Assembly: GCA_900539755.1 (NCBI GenBank)
Contig: UQDC01000002.1
Coordinates: 248,001 to 312,000 of the forward strand
Reading direction: 5' to 3'
Length of the DNA: 64,000 nucleotides
Origin: an uncultured Alistipes sp.
GTDB lineage: Bacteria; Bacteroidota; Bacteroidia; Bacteroidales; Rikenellaceae
A program made the translations under genes and the position numbers. Under the pieces are notes generated by a model that did no database searches, was not told where the DNA came from, and saw only the letters and a program-made list of their open reading frames with translations. The stretch's first letter is position 1. Every line of letters starts with the position of its first letter. Of the stretch, positions 8,661-18,229 are shown in pieces.

Positions 8661-9128
8661 ATGATTGATGTAACTCGTGTGCGCGAAATCGCTGAAACCC
8701 AAATGGAGGGTACAGATCTTTTTGTGGTCGAAGTGCGGGTCTCCCCGGCTAACGAAATTGTTGTAACCGTTGACAGTGATACACAAGTGGGGATTGATCG
8801 TTGCGTAGAGTTGAGCCGTTCGATTGAGGGGGCACTCGATCGTGAACAGGAGGATTTCGAATTGACCGTAATGTCAGCCGGTATTGGTCAGCCCCTGAAG
8901 ATGTTGCGCCAGTATCGCAAGCTGATTGGCCGTCCGGTCGAGGTGATTCTGAAAGATGGAGGCAAAATTGTCGGGAATTTAACCGATGCTTCGGACGACT
9001 CTATTGTTGTAGAATATGAGGAACGAGTAGCTGTTGAAGGGAAAAAACGCAAACAGCTTGTGACGACTCGGCGTAAACTTTCGCTCGATGAGGTGAAATC
9101 GACCTGCGAATACCTCGATTTTAAGTAG
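8661..9128 (+). CDS. rimP: Ribosome maturation factor RimP
   Basis: A 155-residue protein of the RimP family, needed for maturation of the 30S ribosomal subunit. The N-terminal domain carries EVRVSPANEIVVTVDSD and the conserved DRCVELSRSIEGALDREQEDFELTVMSAGIGQPL segment; the C-terminal SH3-like domain includes LIGRPVEVILKDGG. Its position as first gene before nusA and infB is the classic arrangement and confirms the call. Confidence 0.93.
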   Translation: MIDVTRVREIAETQMEGTDLFVVEVRVSPANEIVVTVDSDTQVGIDRCVELSRSIEGALDREQEDFELTVMSAGIGQPLKMLRQYRKLIGRPVEVILKDGGKIVGNLTDASDDSIVVEYEERVAVEGKKRKQLVTTRRKLSLDEVKSTCEYLDFK

Positions 9129-9163
9129 AAAACAGATAAAATAATTCAGAATAAGATACAATT

Positions 9164-10393
9164 ATGGACAACCTCAATCTGATAAGCACCTTTGCGGAGT
9201 TTAAGGAGCTTAAGAATATCGACAAGAGCACAATGATCGGTGTGTTGGAGGATGTGTTCCGCCACTTGTTGATCAAGACTTATGAGACTGATGAGAACTT
9301 CGATGTGATCATCAACCCCGAAAAGGGCGACCTTGAGATTTGGCGTAACCGTACCATCGTGGAAGATGGCCAGGTGGAGAACCCGAATCAGCAGATCGCA
9401 CTGACCGATGCCCGCAAAATCGATCCTACCTATGAGGTGGGCGAAGAGGTGGCTGATGAGATCAAACTTTCTGATTTCGGTCGTCGTTCGGTATTGTCGC
9501 TGCGTCAGAACCTCGCTTCTCGTATCATGGAGCTCGAAAAGGCAAACCTCTATGAGAAGTACAAAGATAAAGTAGGAGAGATCATTACCGGAGAGGTTTA
9601 TCAGGTTTGGAAAAAAGAGGTGTTGATCCTCGATGACGAGGATAACGAGTTGGTAATGCCCAAAGCCGAACAGATTCCAAGCGACTTCTTCCGCAAGGGC
9701 GATACGGTCAAAGCGATTGTGGCTCGCGTAGAGATGCGCAACAACTCTCCGCTGATCGTTTTGTCACGTACAGCTCCTGAATTCTTGGAACGTCTCTTTG
9801 AAATGGAGGTGCCTGAAATTTACGATGGTCTGATTACCATTAAGAAGATTGTTCGTATCCCAGGCGAACGTGCCAAAGTAGCCGTAGAATCTTATGACGA
9901 TCGTATCGATCCGGTTGGAGCGTGTGTCGGTATGAAGGGATCACGCATCTATTCGATTGTCAAAGAGCTGCGTAATGAAAATATCGATGTGGTGAACTAT
10001 ACATCGAATCCGCAGTTGATGATTCAGCGTGCGTTGAACCCTGCTAAAGTCTCATCTATCCAGATTAATGAGGAGACGAAGACCGCTGCTGTTTATCTGA
10101 AACCCAGCGAAGTGTCGTTGGCTATCGGTAAAGGCGGTTTGAATATTCGTCTGGCCAGCATGTTGACCGGTTACGACCTGGATGTCTATCGCGAAGTGGA
10201 AGAGGAGGATGTGGCACTGGATGAATTCTCGGATGAGATCGATCAGTGGATCATTGACCAACTCAAGAGTATCGGTTGCGATACCGCGAAGAGTGTGTTG
10301 GAACTCTCTGTAGATGAGTTGGCTAAACGAACCGATCTGGAGGTTGAGACCGTAGAAGAGGTGGTTCGTATTTTGAAAGCTGAGTTCGAATAG
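9164..10393 (+). CDS. nusA: Transcription termination/antitermination factor NusA
   Basis: A 409-residue NusA. In order: the N-terminal RNA-polymerase-binding domain (about 1-125), an S1 domain (about 130-200, GEIITGEVYQVWKKEVLILDD), and two KH domains (about 205-345, with VGACVGMKGSRIYSIVKEL and LAIGKGGLNIRLASMLTGY as GxxG signatures). A short helical tail of about 60 residues follows (LSVDELAKRTDLEVETVEEV); the tandem acidic repeats of E. coli NusA are absent, as is normal in this phylum. It binds RNA polymerase and nascent RNA, modulating pausing and termination. Confidence 0.95.
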   Translation: MDNLNLISTFAEFKELKNIDKSTMIGVLEDVFRHLLIKTYETDENFDVIINPEKGDLEIWRNRTIVEDGQVENPNQQIALTDARKIDPTYEVGEEVADEIKLSDFGRRSVLSLRQNLASRIMELEKANLYEKYKDKVGEIITGEVYQVWKKEVLILDDEDNELVMPKAEQIPSDFFRKGDTVKAIVARVEMRNNSPLIVLSRTAPEFLERLFEMEVPEIYDGLITIKKIVRIPGERAKVAVESYDDRIDPVGACVGMKGSRIYSIVKELRNENIDVVNYTSNPQLMIQRALNPAKVSSIQINEETKTAAVYLKPSEVSLAIGKGGLNIRLASMLTGYDLDVYREVEEEDVALDEFSDEIDQWIIDQLKSIGCDTAKSVLELSVDELAKRTDLEVETVEEVVRILKAEFE

Positions 10394-10684
10394 GAAGGTT
10401 TGCATGAAAAAATCATGCAGAATTGTCGGATTTGAATTAATTTTACAAGGATATTCGTTGCTTGGGCAAAATCGAGTGACGGAGTGCACTAAAGAACACT
10501 CTATGTCTCGACATAGAGCGGAAAGATGTTTTTTACTGGAGTATGCCTTTACATAAGGGCAATGAATTCAGTAGAATTAATGGAAGAGTTTGACCGGAGG
10601 GTCGGGCTCATGTCCCGCAACTGAGGCCGGGAGGCGAACAACTTGCGGAATGTAAAACGCTGAAAAAACGATAAAAGATAGAGT
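10394..10684 (+). other. Intergenic region nusA-infB
   Basis: This stretch of 291 bases contains no supportable gene. Two small hairpins are present: TGCATGA / TCATGCA at 10401-10419 and CTCTATGTC / GACATAGAG at 10499-10518. Neither has a T-run, so they look like mRNA structure or processing sites rather than terminators. Confidence 0.5.
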
Positions 10685-13600
10685 ATGCCGAATGTACGAA
10701 AACTGAGACTCCATCAGGTTGCAAGAGAGTTGAAAGTAGGACAGACCACGATTGTCGAATTTCTCGAGAAAAAGGGGATCAAGGTAGAGAATGCCCCCAG
10801 TACTTTGATCGAGCCGCATGTGTATGAAGTGCTTGAGAAGGAGTTTGGTGGAAGCAGGACGGAGAGTGTCAATATCCGAGAGAAGATCAACCAGAAGCTC
10901 GAGGCGGTTTCGCTCGGCAACCGCAAGGAGGGTCCCGCGGCAGAGGATGATACCGACTTCAAGAAAGAGGTGATCATCAAAAGTGGCGTAATCAGCGTAA
11001 AAGATGAGGTCCTGACCATTAATGCTCCCAAAATTTTGGGTAAGATTGATCTTTCGGGGAAAAAGCCTGCAGCAGCACCTGCTGAAGTGAAGAAACCTGA
11101 GCTTCCTTCGGAGAAGAGTGCACCTGCTGTTGACGTGGCGTCAACAGCTTCCTCTGCAACACCGGTTGTGGAGAAAAAAGTGGTTGCTGAATCTCAGCCT
11201 GCAGCGAAAAGTGAACCGGTGAAGGCAGAGCCTGCAAAAAGTGAAGCCAAAAAAGAGGAACCCAAAGTTAAGAATGAACCAGTTAAACTTGCTGCTCCCA
11301 AAGCAGAGGTTGCTGCTGCAAAACCAGCTGTAAAACCGGCAACCAAGCCGATGGGCAAACCGGCTGGAGCGGGAAATGCTGCTCCTGCAACGGGGAATAA
11401 GGCTGCTTCAACGCCTGTAGTTACAACACGTATTGCAGATATTGCGGCTCAGACACAGACTTATGATGAGCGTTTGGCTGCAGATCAGAGTAATCTGTTC
11501 CGTCCAAATTCAGAGGAGAATAAACTTTCGGGTCCGAAAGTGTTGGGTAAGATCGACGTCAACCTGCTTGAAAAGAAGAGTGAATTCGGACGTCGTGAGA
11601 AACGTAAACGTATTACCAAGGATAAAGTGGATCTGAACAACCAGAAACAGGTTCAGGGAGGATCTCGCTCTGAAGGCCGTCCTGCCTCTGGTGGTGCGTC
11701 TGGTCGTCCTGCACGTGATAGCAATAACAACAATAATAACAACAACAATCGCAAGAAGGGACAAAAGGGAAATCCGAAACCTGCTCCTGTACATGTTGAG
11801 GTAAGCGACGAAGAGGTACAAAAGCAGATTAAGGATACTTTGGCTCGTTTGACCTCCAAAGGTCCCAAATTCAAAACAGCCAAGCATCGTCGTGATAAAC
11901 GAGAAGCTGTTTCCGCTCGTATGCAGGAGGAGCAGGCTCGTGAAGAACGCGAAAAGAGCATCTTGAAAGTGACCGAATTCGTAACGGTTAGCGAATTGGC
12001 CACCATGATGGATGTGAGTGTGACCGATGTGATCACGGCATGCATGAACCTGGGTTTAATGGTGTCGATCAATCAGCGTCTTGATGCAGAGGCGTTGGTG
12101 GTTGTGGCCGAGGAATTCGGTTTCCAGATCGAATTTGTAACGGTAGATACTCAAGAGGCAATTAATACCGAAGAGGATAAACCTGAAGATTTGGTACCAC
12201 GTCCCCCGATTGTTACGGTCATGGGACACGTTGACCACGGTAAAACTTCGTTGCTGGATAATATCCGGAAAACCAATGTGATTGCCGGTGAGGCCGGTGG
12301 TATTACTCAGCACATTGGTGCATATAGTGTGAATTTGGATGGTCGTCGTATCACCTTCCTCGATACCCCGGGACACGAAGCATTTACCGCAATGCGTGCG
12401 CGTGGTGCACAGGTAACAGATGTGGCGATTATTATCGTCGCTGCAGATGACAATGTGATGCCGCAAACAGTTGAGGCTATTAACCACGCTTCTGCTGCAC
12501 AGGTTCCTATTGTATTTGCAATCAATAAAATAGATAAACCAGCTGCCAATCCGGATCGAATCAAAGAGGAGTTGGCTGCCATGAACTATTTGGTGGAAGA
12601 TTGGGGAGGTAAATATCAGTGCCAGGAGATCTCTGCCAAACAGGGTATTAATCTAGACAAATTGCTCGAGAAGGTGTTGCTGGAGGCCGAAATGCTCGAT
12701 CTGAAAGCAAATCCGAATCGTGAAGCTCAAGGCGTTGTCATTGAGTCTACCCTCGATAAAGGTCGTGGATACGTTGCCACGGTTTTGGTTCAGAATGGAA
12801 CCTTGCATGTGGGTGACATCATGCTTTCGGGTGTCTATTCCGGTCGTGTAAAGGCTATGTTCAATGAACGTGGAACCCGAATTACGGAGGCGCCCCCCTC
12901 GACACCGGTTTTGGTATTGGGATTGAACGGTGCACCGCAAGCTGGTGATACATTCAATGTGATGGCCGATGAACGTTCAGCTCGTGATATCGCCAACAAA
13001 CGAGAACAATTGCAGCGTATGCAGGGTCTGCGGACTCAGAAACATATTACATTGGATGAGATTGGTCGTCGTATCGCTATCGGAAACTTCAAAGAGTTGA
13101 ATATCATTATTAAAGGCGATGTGGACGGTTCAATCGAGGCTTTGGCCGATGCTTTGATCAAACTCAGCAAAGAGGAGGTTCAGGTAAATGTCATTCACAA
13201 GGCTGTCGGTCCTATTTCGGAGTCGGATGTGCTTTTGGCTGCTGCTTCGAATGCGGTGATTGTCGGTTTCCAGGTTCGTCCGTCTGCTTCGGCACGTCGT
13301 TTGGCCGAAAAAGAGGAGATCGAGATTCGACTCTACTCGATTATTTACGATGCAATCAACGATATCAAAGATGCAATCGAAGGTATGTTGGCACCGGAAA
13401 TGAAAGAGGAGATTGTCTGCTCAGTCGAGGTACTCGAAACTTTCAAAATCTCGAAAGTCGGAACCGTTGCAGGTTGTATTGTGCGTGAAGGTAAAATTAC
13501 CCGTAATACCCTGGTGCGCGTGATCCGAGACGGTATCGTAGTCTATACCGGCAAGTTGGGATCGCTCAAACGATTCAAAGATGATGTTAAAGAGGTCACT

Positions 13601-13696
13601 ACGAATATGGAGTGCGGTCTGAACATCGAAAACTATAATGATATTAAAGTGGGCGATATTGTAGAGGGATACGAACAGGTTGAGATTCGGAAGTAG
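10685..13696 (+). CDS. infB: Translation initiation factor IF-2
   Basis: A 1003-residue IF-2, the GTPase that brings initiator tRNA to the ribosome. Residues about 4-50 form the first IF2N domain (LRLHQVARELKVGQTTIVEFL). A long low-complexity linker rich in A, K, P and E follows to about 390, including a run of nine Asn near residue 350. A second IF2N-type domain lies at about 420-480. The G domain begins near residue 510 with GHVDHGKTSLLD, DTPGHEAF and NKID, followed by domains II-IV. Length matches other Bacteroidota IF-2. Confidence 0.96.
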   Translation: MPNVRKLRLHQVARELKVGQTTIVEFLEKKGIKVENAPSTLIEPHVYEVLEKEFGGSRTESVNIREKINQKLEAVSLGNRKEGPAAEDDTDFKKEVIIKSGVISVKDEVLTINAPKILGKIDLSGKKPAAAPAEVKKPELPSEKSAPAVDVASTASSATPVVEKKVVAESQPAAKSEPVKAEPAKSEAKKEEPKVKNEPVKLAAPKAEVAAAKPAVKPATKPMGKPAGAGNAAPATGNKAASTPVVTTRIADIAAQTQTYDERLAADQSNLFRPNSEENKLSGPKVLGKIDVNLLEKKSEFGRREKRKRITKDKVDLNNQKQVQGGSRSEGRPASGGASGRPARDSNNNNNNNNNRKKGQKGNPKPAPVHVEVSDEEVQKQIKDTLARLTSKGPKFKTAKHRRDKREAVSARMQEEQAREEREKSILKVTEFVTVSELATMMDVSVTDVITACMNLGLMVSINQRLDAEALVVVAEEFGFQIEFVTVDTQEAINTEEDKPEDLVPRPPIVTVMGHVDHGKTSLLDNIRKTNVIAGEAGGITQHIGAYSVNLDGRRITFLDTPGHEAFTAMRARGAQVTDVAIIIVAADDNVMPQTVEAINHASAAQVPIVFAINKIDKPAANPDRIKEELAAMNYLVEDWGGKYQCQEISAKQGINLDKLLEKVLLEAEMLDLKANPNREAQGVVIESTLDKGRGYVATVLVQNGTLHVGDIMLSGVYSGRVKAMFNERGTRITEAPPSTPVLVLGLNGAPQAGDTFNVMADERSARDIANKREQLQRMQGLRTQKHITLDEIGRRIAIGNFKELNIIIKGDVDGSIEALADALIKLSKEEVQVNVIHKAVGPISESDVLLAAASNAVIVGFQVRPSASARRLAEKEEIEIRLYSIIYDAINDIKDAIEGMLAPEMKEEIVCSVEVLETFKISKVGTVAGCIVREGKITRNTLVRVIRDGIVVYTGKLGSLKRFKDDVKEVTTNMECGLNIENYNDIKVGDIVEGYEQVEIRK

Positions 13697-13734
13697 CTTC
13701 TGAAAATTATATTTAGTTTTATAGTGTTATCTAG

Positions 13735-13768
13735 GGTTTGTCTAATGTTATTAGGCAAACCTTTTTTT
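13735..13768 (+). terminator. Terminator of the rimP-nusA-infB operon
   Basis: GGTTTGTCTAAT pairs with ATTAGGCAAACC (one G-U) and is followed by seven T. The rest of the 500-base gap to the next gene is AT-rich and holds a promoter (13959-13989) but no gene. Confidence 0.85.
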
Positions 13769-13958
13769 ATTGTCTACCGATAAGGCTATGTTATTTGTGT
13801 GTGATACGAATCCATGGTGGTGCGTAATACGTGTATGGGAGATTTTAATGTTATGTAAAAATTGTGGTAATAACTAAAATTAATGGTAGGTATTAGGTAA
13901 GTTTGTTAGAAAATAAAAATGTTCTTAATATATGTGTTTGTATGTTAAGAATATTTTA

Positions 13959-13989
13959 TTTGGATAGGATTTAAAAAATACTATTTTTG
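13959..13989 (+). promoter_or_regulatory. Promoter of the SPFH/zinc-ribbon operon
   Basis: TTTG (13959-13962), 19 bases, then TATTTTTG (13982-13989): a full match to the Bacteroidetes consensus. It implies a leader of about 200 bases before the first gene at 14197. A second TATGTTTG at 14095-14102 lacks a properly spaced TTG. Confidence 0.65.
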
Positions 13990-14196
13990 TAATGAGTGAA
14001 TGAGGAATTTACAATAGAAGGATAGCAAAGTTATCCCCATTATATCTCTTACATGGATTGGCATCTACGATAGCATGTAAAACTGTTGTGATGGTATGTT
14101 TGCAAGAGATGAGAGGAATGTTTTTATAGAGATACCTATTCGGCGTAGTGATGCCGTATTTATTGATATTATCCTACCTAACTTAAATGCAATGTT

Positions 14197-15315
14197 ATGG
14201 CTCTGATCTTTTGTCCGTATTGCGGTGCAAGAATCTCGGACCGAGCTTGTGCATGTCCTAAATGTGGACATCAAATTGATTTGAAATCCTCGATCTCATC
14301 TGCGACAACGCACCAACCCTCTTTTAACCAGTCTAATACTACAGCTTCGAAGGAGACTGCTGATGTGAAAAGTGAATCAGCGGTAAGTGATGTAGCAAGT
14401 TCGGGGATAAATAGTGTGCAGAATGCCTCCAGGGGTGATCAAGCATCTCCAAAATCGACTGTGACAGTGTCACAATCTGTTGCGAAACCGGCTGAAGAAA
14501 TATCTCAATCTTACAGTCCTCTCTCACCTCCTGACTTTCCTCATCGGATGCATTCGGCATCAACACCTTCAGTCTTTAAAAATTCATTGCCGACAACCCC
14601 TTACCGTAATGGTAAAATATGGCTGTATGTTTTGGTGGGATTCCTGCTTATGGCGGTTATTGCCTATATCTCAATGTTATCTTCTAGTGATAATCAACCT
14701 CAGAATGTGCCAGTATCGCAAAGCGAATCACCAACGACTGAAGCATCCGAGGTAGAACCTGTGCACTCATCTAATCCTAACCTAATCGCATTGGGCGATC
14801 TTGTCTGTACATTTGCCGATAACACTTGGTTGCGTTCGTCTGCTGTAAAAGGAGTGGATTATAATAAACTGGATCTGTTGTCTGATGGAGTATCTCTGCA
14901 AGTACAGGACGTGTATGGTGAATGGGTGCGTGTGCGGAAACAAAATGATGGGAAAGAGGGCTATGTGGCGGCAGATTTCGTGATGCCAGCCTCTCTATAT
15001 GCTCAATTGATCGACAGAACAACTTCGATGCAGCGTTCAAACCTGAAAATGGCAAAGTATCGTCGTGCAGTGGCCAATCATTTGGCGTTTCATAAGTCAG
15101 CCCATTATCGTGGATTGTTGTCCGAATTGAGCTATTCCGATGGCATGACCGCAATTTTATTATTGTTTACGTATCCTGATGGGGCAAGTGAAAACGTGTT
15201 GTTCAGTTTCTATGATACCCAAGAAATATGGAAGGACTATTTAACGAAACCGGCAGTAAACAATCCGAGAATACATTATGATGGATACAAATTTTCGATC
15301 ATAGAAGGATACTAA
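14197..15315 (+). CDS. Zinc-ribbon, single-pass membrane protein with SH3-like domain
   Basis: This 372-residue protein begins with a small zinc ribbon (C6-x2-C9 ... C20-x2-C23; CPYC / CPKC). A Ser/Thr-rich disordered linker extends to about residue 135, one membrane helix covers about 140-162 (IWLYVLVGFLLMAVIAYISML), and the outer part holds a bacterial SH3-like domain at about 200-265 (ADNTWLRSS ... GEWVRVRKQNDGKEGYVAADF). The last 100 residues are not recognised. The topology suggests a cytoplasmic zinc ribbon and a periplasmic SH3 domain, which in other proteins binds peptidoglycan or peptides. It is first in an eight-gene operon with a nearby L,D-transpeptidase and SPFH protein; function is otherwise unknown. 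Confidence 0.8.
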   Translation: MALIFCPYCGARISDRACACPKCGHQIDLKSSISSATTHQPSFNQSNTTASKETADVKSESAVSDVASSGINSVQNASRGDQASPKSTVTVSQSVAKPAEEISQSYSPLSPPDFPHRMHSASTPSVFKNSLPTTPYRNGKIWLYVLVGFLLMAVIAYISMLSSSDNQPQNVPVSQSESPTTEASEVEPVHSSNPNLIALGDLVCTFADNTWLRSSAVKGVDYNKLDLLSDGVSLQVQDVYGEWVRVRKQNDGKEGYVAADFVMPASLYAQLIDRTTSMQRSNLKMAKYRRAVANHLAFHKSAHYRGLLSELSYSDGMTAILLLFTYPDGASENVLFSFYDTQEIWKDYLTKPAVNNPRIHYDGYKFSIIEGY

Positions 15316-15350
15316 GCTATTCAGACAAATTCTTACGACGATTAATTACA

Positions 15351-16211
15351 ATGGATATGAAGTTTTTTTTACGTATGCTTATCGTTTCCACGGTTGTGTG
15401 TGGGATAAGTTGTTCCTCTAACGAATCAAAAGGTAATGCTGAAGGGCAAGAAACGGACCCTCAAAATGCGGAAGCCGAAGTTGAGGTTCCTGCAGAAGTT
15501 AAGCCTGCAAATGCAGCATTTATTGTTATCTCTAAGGAGTCGATGACTTTGGCTTTGTATGATTTTCGCAGCCAATTATTGGCAGCTTATCCTATGGCTT
15601 GTGGTAAAACTTTGGGGAATAAGGAAAAACCAGGTGATATGAAAACTCCTGAAGGGGTGTTCTCTATACAACAGATTCAAGATGCACATACGTGGTCTCA
15701 TGATTTTGGTGACGGAAAGGGAGAAATTAAAGGGGCATATGGCTCACATTTTATTCGCTTGAAAACGCCAGGACATACCGGTATAGGTATTCACGGAACA
15801 CATGATCCGTCATCGATTGGAACACGGGCAACAGAGGGGTGTATCCGTTTGAACAATGATAATTTGCTAGAATTGGTAAAAGTGGTTTATGTTGGCATGC
15901 CTGTAATTATCACGACCTCCGAAGCAGATAGTAAAGTACCTTGCAAAATGCCAGCTGCTGCGCGTAAAGGTCCTAAAATCACCTCGCTAAAAATGCCAGT
16001 TTCGGATGTAAAAACATCGTCTACTCCCAATGATGATCGATCTAAATCGTCAGAGTCGCAACAATTTCATGTTGTCAAATCAGGAGAAACGCTTTCAGTG
16101 ATTGCTGAACATTATGGAATGTCGCTGTCACGCTTGCGTGCCTTAAATCCGGATATCGCGTCGGATCGAATCGATATAGGACAAAAAATCATTGTTGAAC
16201 CGAAAAAATAG
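15351..16211 (+). CDS. L,D-transpeptidase (YkuD) lipoprotein with LysM domain
   Basis: A 286-residue envelope enzyme. An N-terminal lipoprotein-type signal ends at GIS-C21. The YkuD/L,D-transpeptidase catalytic domain (about 50-185) has H148 (IHGTHD) and the catalytic cysteine C164 in the TEGCIRL motif. A Ser/Lys/Pro-rich linker leads to a C-terminal LysM domain (about 238-284, HVVKSGETLSVIAEHYGMSL) that binds peptidoglycan glycan strands. Such enzymes make 3-3 crosslinks in peptidoglycan or attach proteins to it. It lies between the SH3 membrane protein and the SPFH protein, which argues that the operon acts on the cell envelope. Confidence 0.88.
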   Translation: MDMKFFLRMLIVSTVVCGISCSSNESKGNAEGQETDPQNAEAEVEVPAEVKPANAAFIVISKESMTLALYDFRSQLLAAYPMACGKTLGNKEKPGDMKTPEGVFSIQQIQDAHTWSHDFGDGKGEIKGAYGSHFIRLKTPGHTGIGIHGTHDPSSIGTRATEGCIRLNNDNLLELVKVVYVGMPVIITTSEADSKVPCKMPAAARKGPKITSLKMPVSDVKTSSTPNDDRSKSSESQQFHVVKSGETLSVIAEHYGMSLSRLRALNPDIASDRIDIGQKIIVEPKK

Positions 16212-16217
16212 TTGGTC

Positions 16218-17486
16218 ATGGGATTAAATATTTTCGATTACATCAAATGGAACGGCGATATGAATATTCTTGCGTATCGCCATCCGAAGGCAAATCTTGG
16301 CAAATATACCAAACTCCAGGTGACGGATGCTCAAGAGGCGGTTGTAGTCGTAAACGGTGAGTCAATGCAAAAATTTGGGCCTGGTACGCATGAATTGGAT
16401 TCCCCAAATGTCCCGGTGCTCAAAGCATTTTATGGAATGCTCAATCAAGGTGGCAATCCCTATACGGTTCAGGTTTGGTTCGTACAAAAGGTCCACCGCA
16501 TGAATGTGGAATGGAATGTTGATGCATTTTCCATTTATGATCCCGATTTTAAAGTAAGCATTCCCATTATTGCGGAGGGACGTTATGGTATTAGTGTTGT
16601 GGATGCTGAACGGCTGACTCATAAATTGGCTTGGGGATACCCGTCTGGAATAGTCACTGTTCATGATTTTACAGATCAGGCACAAGGACAATTATCCACA
16701 CGTACCAAAAGCCTTATTACAAAAATTATTACTACTAACCGTATTGGAATCAATCGTATTTCAGCCCATTTGGATGATATTTCTCAAGCGCTTCAGCAGG
16801 AGTTGTCCGCCTTTTGGAATGAATATGGCTGTCGGATGTTAGGTTTTGATGTGACTAAAATTGGTATTGATGAAAATGATCCGATTGGCAGTCAGATTTA
16901 TGAATCCATTAAGGAGCAGACATCTCAGCGTTTGCAGGGCTATACATGGCAGCAGAAACAGGTCTTTGCCACAGCACAACAGGCGATTGACGGGATGTCG
17001 AGTGGTAATGGAGGCTTAATCGGAGCAGTAATGGCTACATCGATGATGGGAGGCATGGGAGGTGGTTTTGGTATGGGTACATTGGCACAACCCCAAAATC
17101 TGCCAGGGTGCGAGCCCGAAAGTCCCACAACCAAACCAAATACTACGACATCTGCTGAGTCCGACATCAAGGAGGTCTTCTGTTCGAACTGCAATCGCAA
17201 ATATCCGTCAAATGTGAAGTTCTGTCCGTATTGCGGTGATCCTTATACTCCTTGTCCAAAATGTGGTGCGGACAATGATCTTGATGCCAAGGTGTGTACC
17301 GTTTGCGGAACACGGTTGGATGAGAATGTCGCAGCCCAATGTCCCAATTGCCATACAGCCGTGACGCCTGGGACAGCTTTTTGTCCGCACTGCGGCCGTC
17401 CGTTATCGGAACAAAAGTGTCCGCGATGTGGAGCTTCAGCGAATGGAATGACCTTCTGTTCCCGTTGCGGTTTTAAAATTCAATAA
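16218..17486 (+). CDS. SPFH-domain protein with four C-terminal zinc ribbons (YdjI-like)
   Basis: This protein of about 422 residues carries an N-terminal SPFH/band-7-like domain (about 1-250) of the virion-core/YdjI type: membrane-associated, oligomeric, without a membrane helix. A Gly/Met-rich hinge (GGLIGAVMATSMMGGMGGG) follows, then a C-terminal array of eight CxxC motifs (CSNC, CPYC, CPKC, CTVC, CPNC, CPHC, CPRC, CSRC) that would fold as four zinc ribbons. In Bacillus, YdjI works with the zinc-ribbon protein YdjG and the PspA paralogue YdjF at the membrane; no PspA is visible here. I use ATG 16218; an in-frame TTG lies six bases upstream. Confidence 0.85.
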   Translation: MGLNIFDYIKWNGDMNILAYRHPKANLGKYTKLQVTDAQEAVVVVNGESMQKFGPGTHELDSPNVPVLKAFYGMLNQGGNPYTVQVWFVQKVHRMNVEWNVDAFSIYDPDFKVSIPIIAEGRYGISVVDAERLTHKLAWGYPSGIVTVHDFTDQAQGQLSTRTKSLITKIITTNRIGINRISAHLDDISQALQQELSAFWNEYGCRMLGFDVTKIGIDENDPIGSQIYESIKEQTSQRLQGYTWQQKQVFATAQQAIDGMSSGNGGLIGAVMATSMMGGMGGGFGMGTLAQPQNLPGCEPESPTTKPNTTTSAESDIKEVFCSNCNRKYPSNVKFCPYCGDPYTPCPKCGADNDLDAKVCTVCGTRLDENVAAQCPNCHTAVTPGTAFCPHCGRPLSEQKCPRCGASANGMTFCSRCGFKIQ

Positions 17487-17496
17487 CACGAGCCCT

Positions 17497-18192
17497 ATGA
17501 ATCGTTATTTACTCTATCTGATGCTGATATTCGGTGAATGTCTCATCATTGCAGGTTTTTTTCTGTTTTTGCAGGAGCTTCAACCTACGAACCTGTTCGT
17601 GCTGAATTTGTCGGCCGCTATGATTGTATTCGCCATTCTATATGCACGCTTGTTTGATTTTGGCACCACCGCAGAAATGCGTTCAGGCTATGCGGGTATG
17701 GGGCTTCGATGGTTTGCCATTGCACTACTGTCATTGTGTTCCATTATATTGATTATTAGCTCAATCGTATGGAATTTATCGTTTGAACTCTGTATATGGC
17801 TGCAATTGTTGTGCGTCTTCGGAGCGGGATTGCTGTTGATAGGATCAAAGATTGCAGCAGATAATGCGGCGCGTGTTTTGGACCGGATTGAGGATGAACG
17901 TAGTGGTTTGGTTATGCTTACAGACCAACTTACACTGATGGATCTTGCGGCCGGAGAGTCTCAAATTAAAGCGGAGGCGAAAGCTTCTGTCGAGAAACTA
18001 CGTGAAGAGGTGAGTTATCTTACAGTATCGCTCCGCCCGACTGCTCGACAGCTTGAAACCGAATTGATGACTCGCTTATGTAAAATGACCAATTCGTTGA
18101 AAGAGCCGACAATCGATATTGAAGCGTTTCGCAAAGCTGTTGCAGAATGTCTCGAAATCATACGTGTTCGGCGCAATCAATATTATAAATAA
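17497..18192 (+). CDS. Membrane protein with four predicted helices, unknown function
   Basis: A 231-residue protein I do not recognise. Four hydrophobic segments lie in the first 130 residues (about 4-26, 32-50, 69-93 and 99-121). The C-terminal 100 residues are soluble, charged and helical (RLDRIEDERSG and LRPTARQLETELMTRL type), presumably cytoplasmic. It follows the SPFH gene by ten bases, so the two are cotranscribed. By analogy with SPFH partners of the NfeD or YdjH sort it may be the membrane anchor of the SPFH assembly, but there is no NfeD motif and this is only an inference. Confidence 0.65.
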   Translation: MNRYLLYLMLIFGECLIIAGFFLFLQELQPTNLFVLNLSAAMIVFAILYARLFDFGTTAEMRSGYAGMGLRWFAIALLSLCSIILIISSIVWNLSFELCIWLQLLCVFGAGLLLIGSKIAADNAARVLDRIEDERSGLVMLTDQLTLMDLAAGESQIKAEAKASVEKLREEVSYLTVSLRPTARQLETELMTRLCKMTNSLKEPTIDIEAFRKAVAECLEIIRVRRNQYYK

Positions 18193-18229
18193 ACCTAACG
18201 TAAACCCAACCCTGCTAACTTAAAATTCT

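Noticed and set aside
11711..11760. AAC/AAT repeat in infB as a possible unstable repeat
   Set aside because: It encodes an Asn run in the disordered IF-2 linker, and trinucleotide changes would keep the frame.
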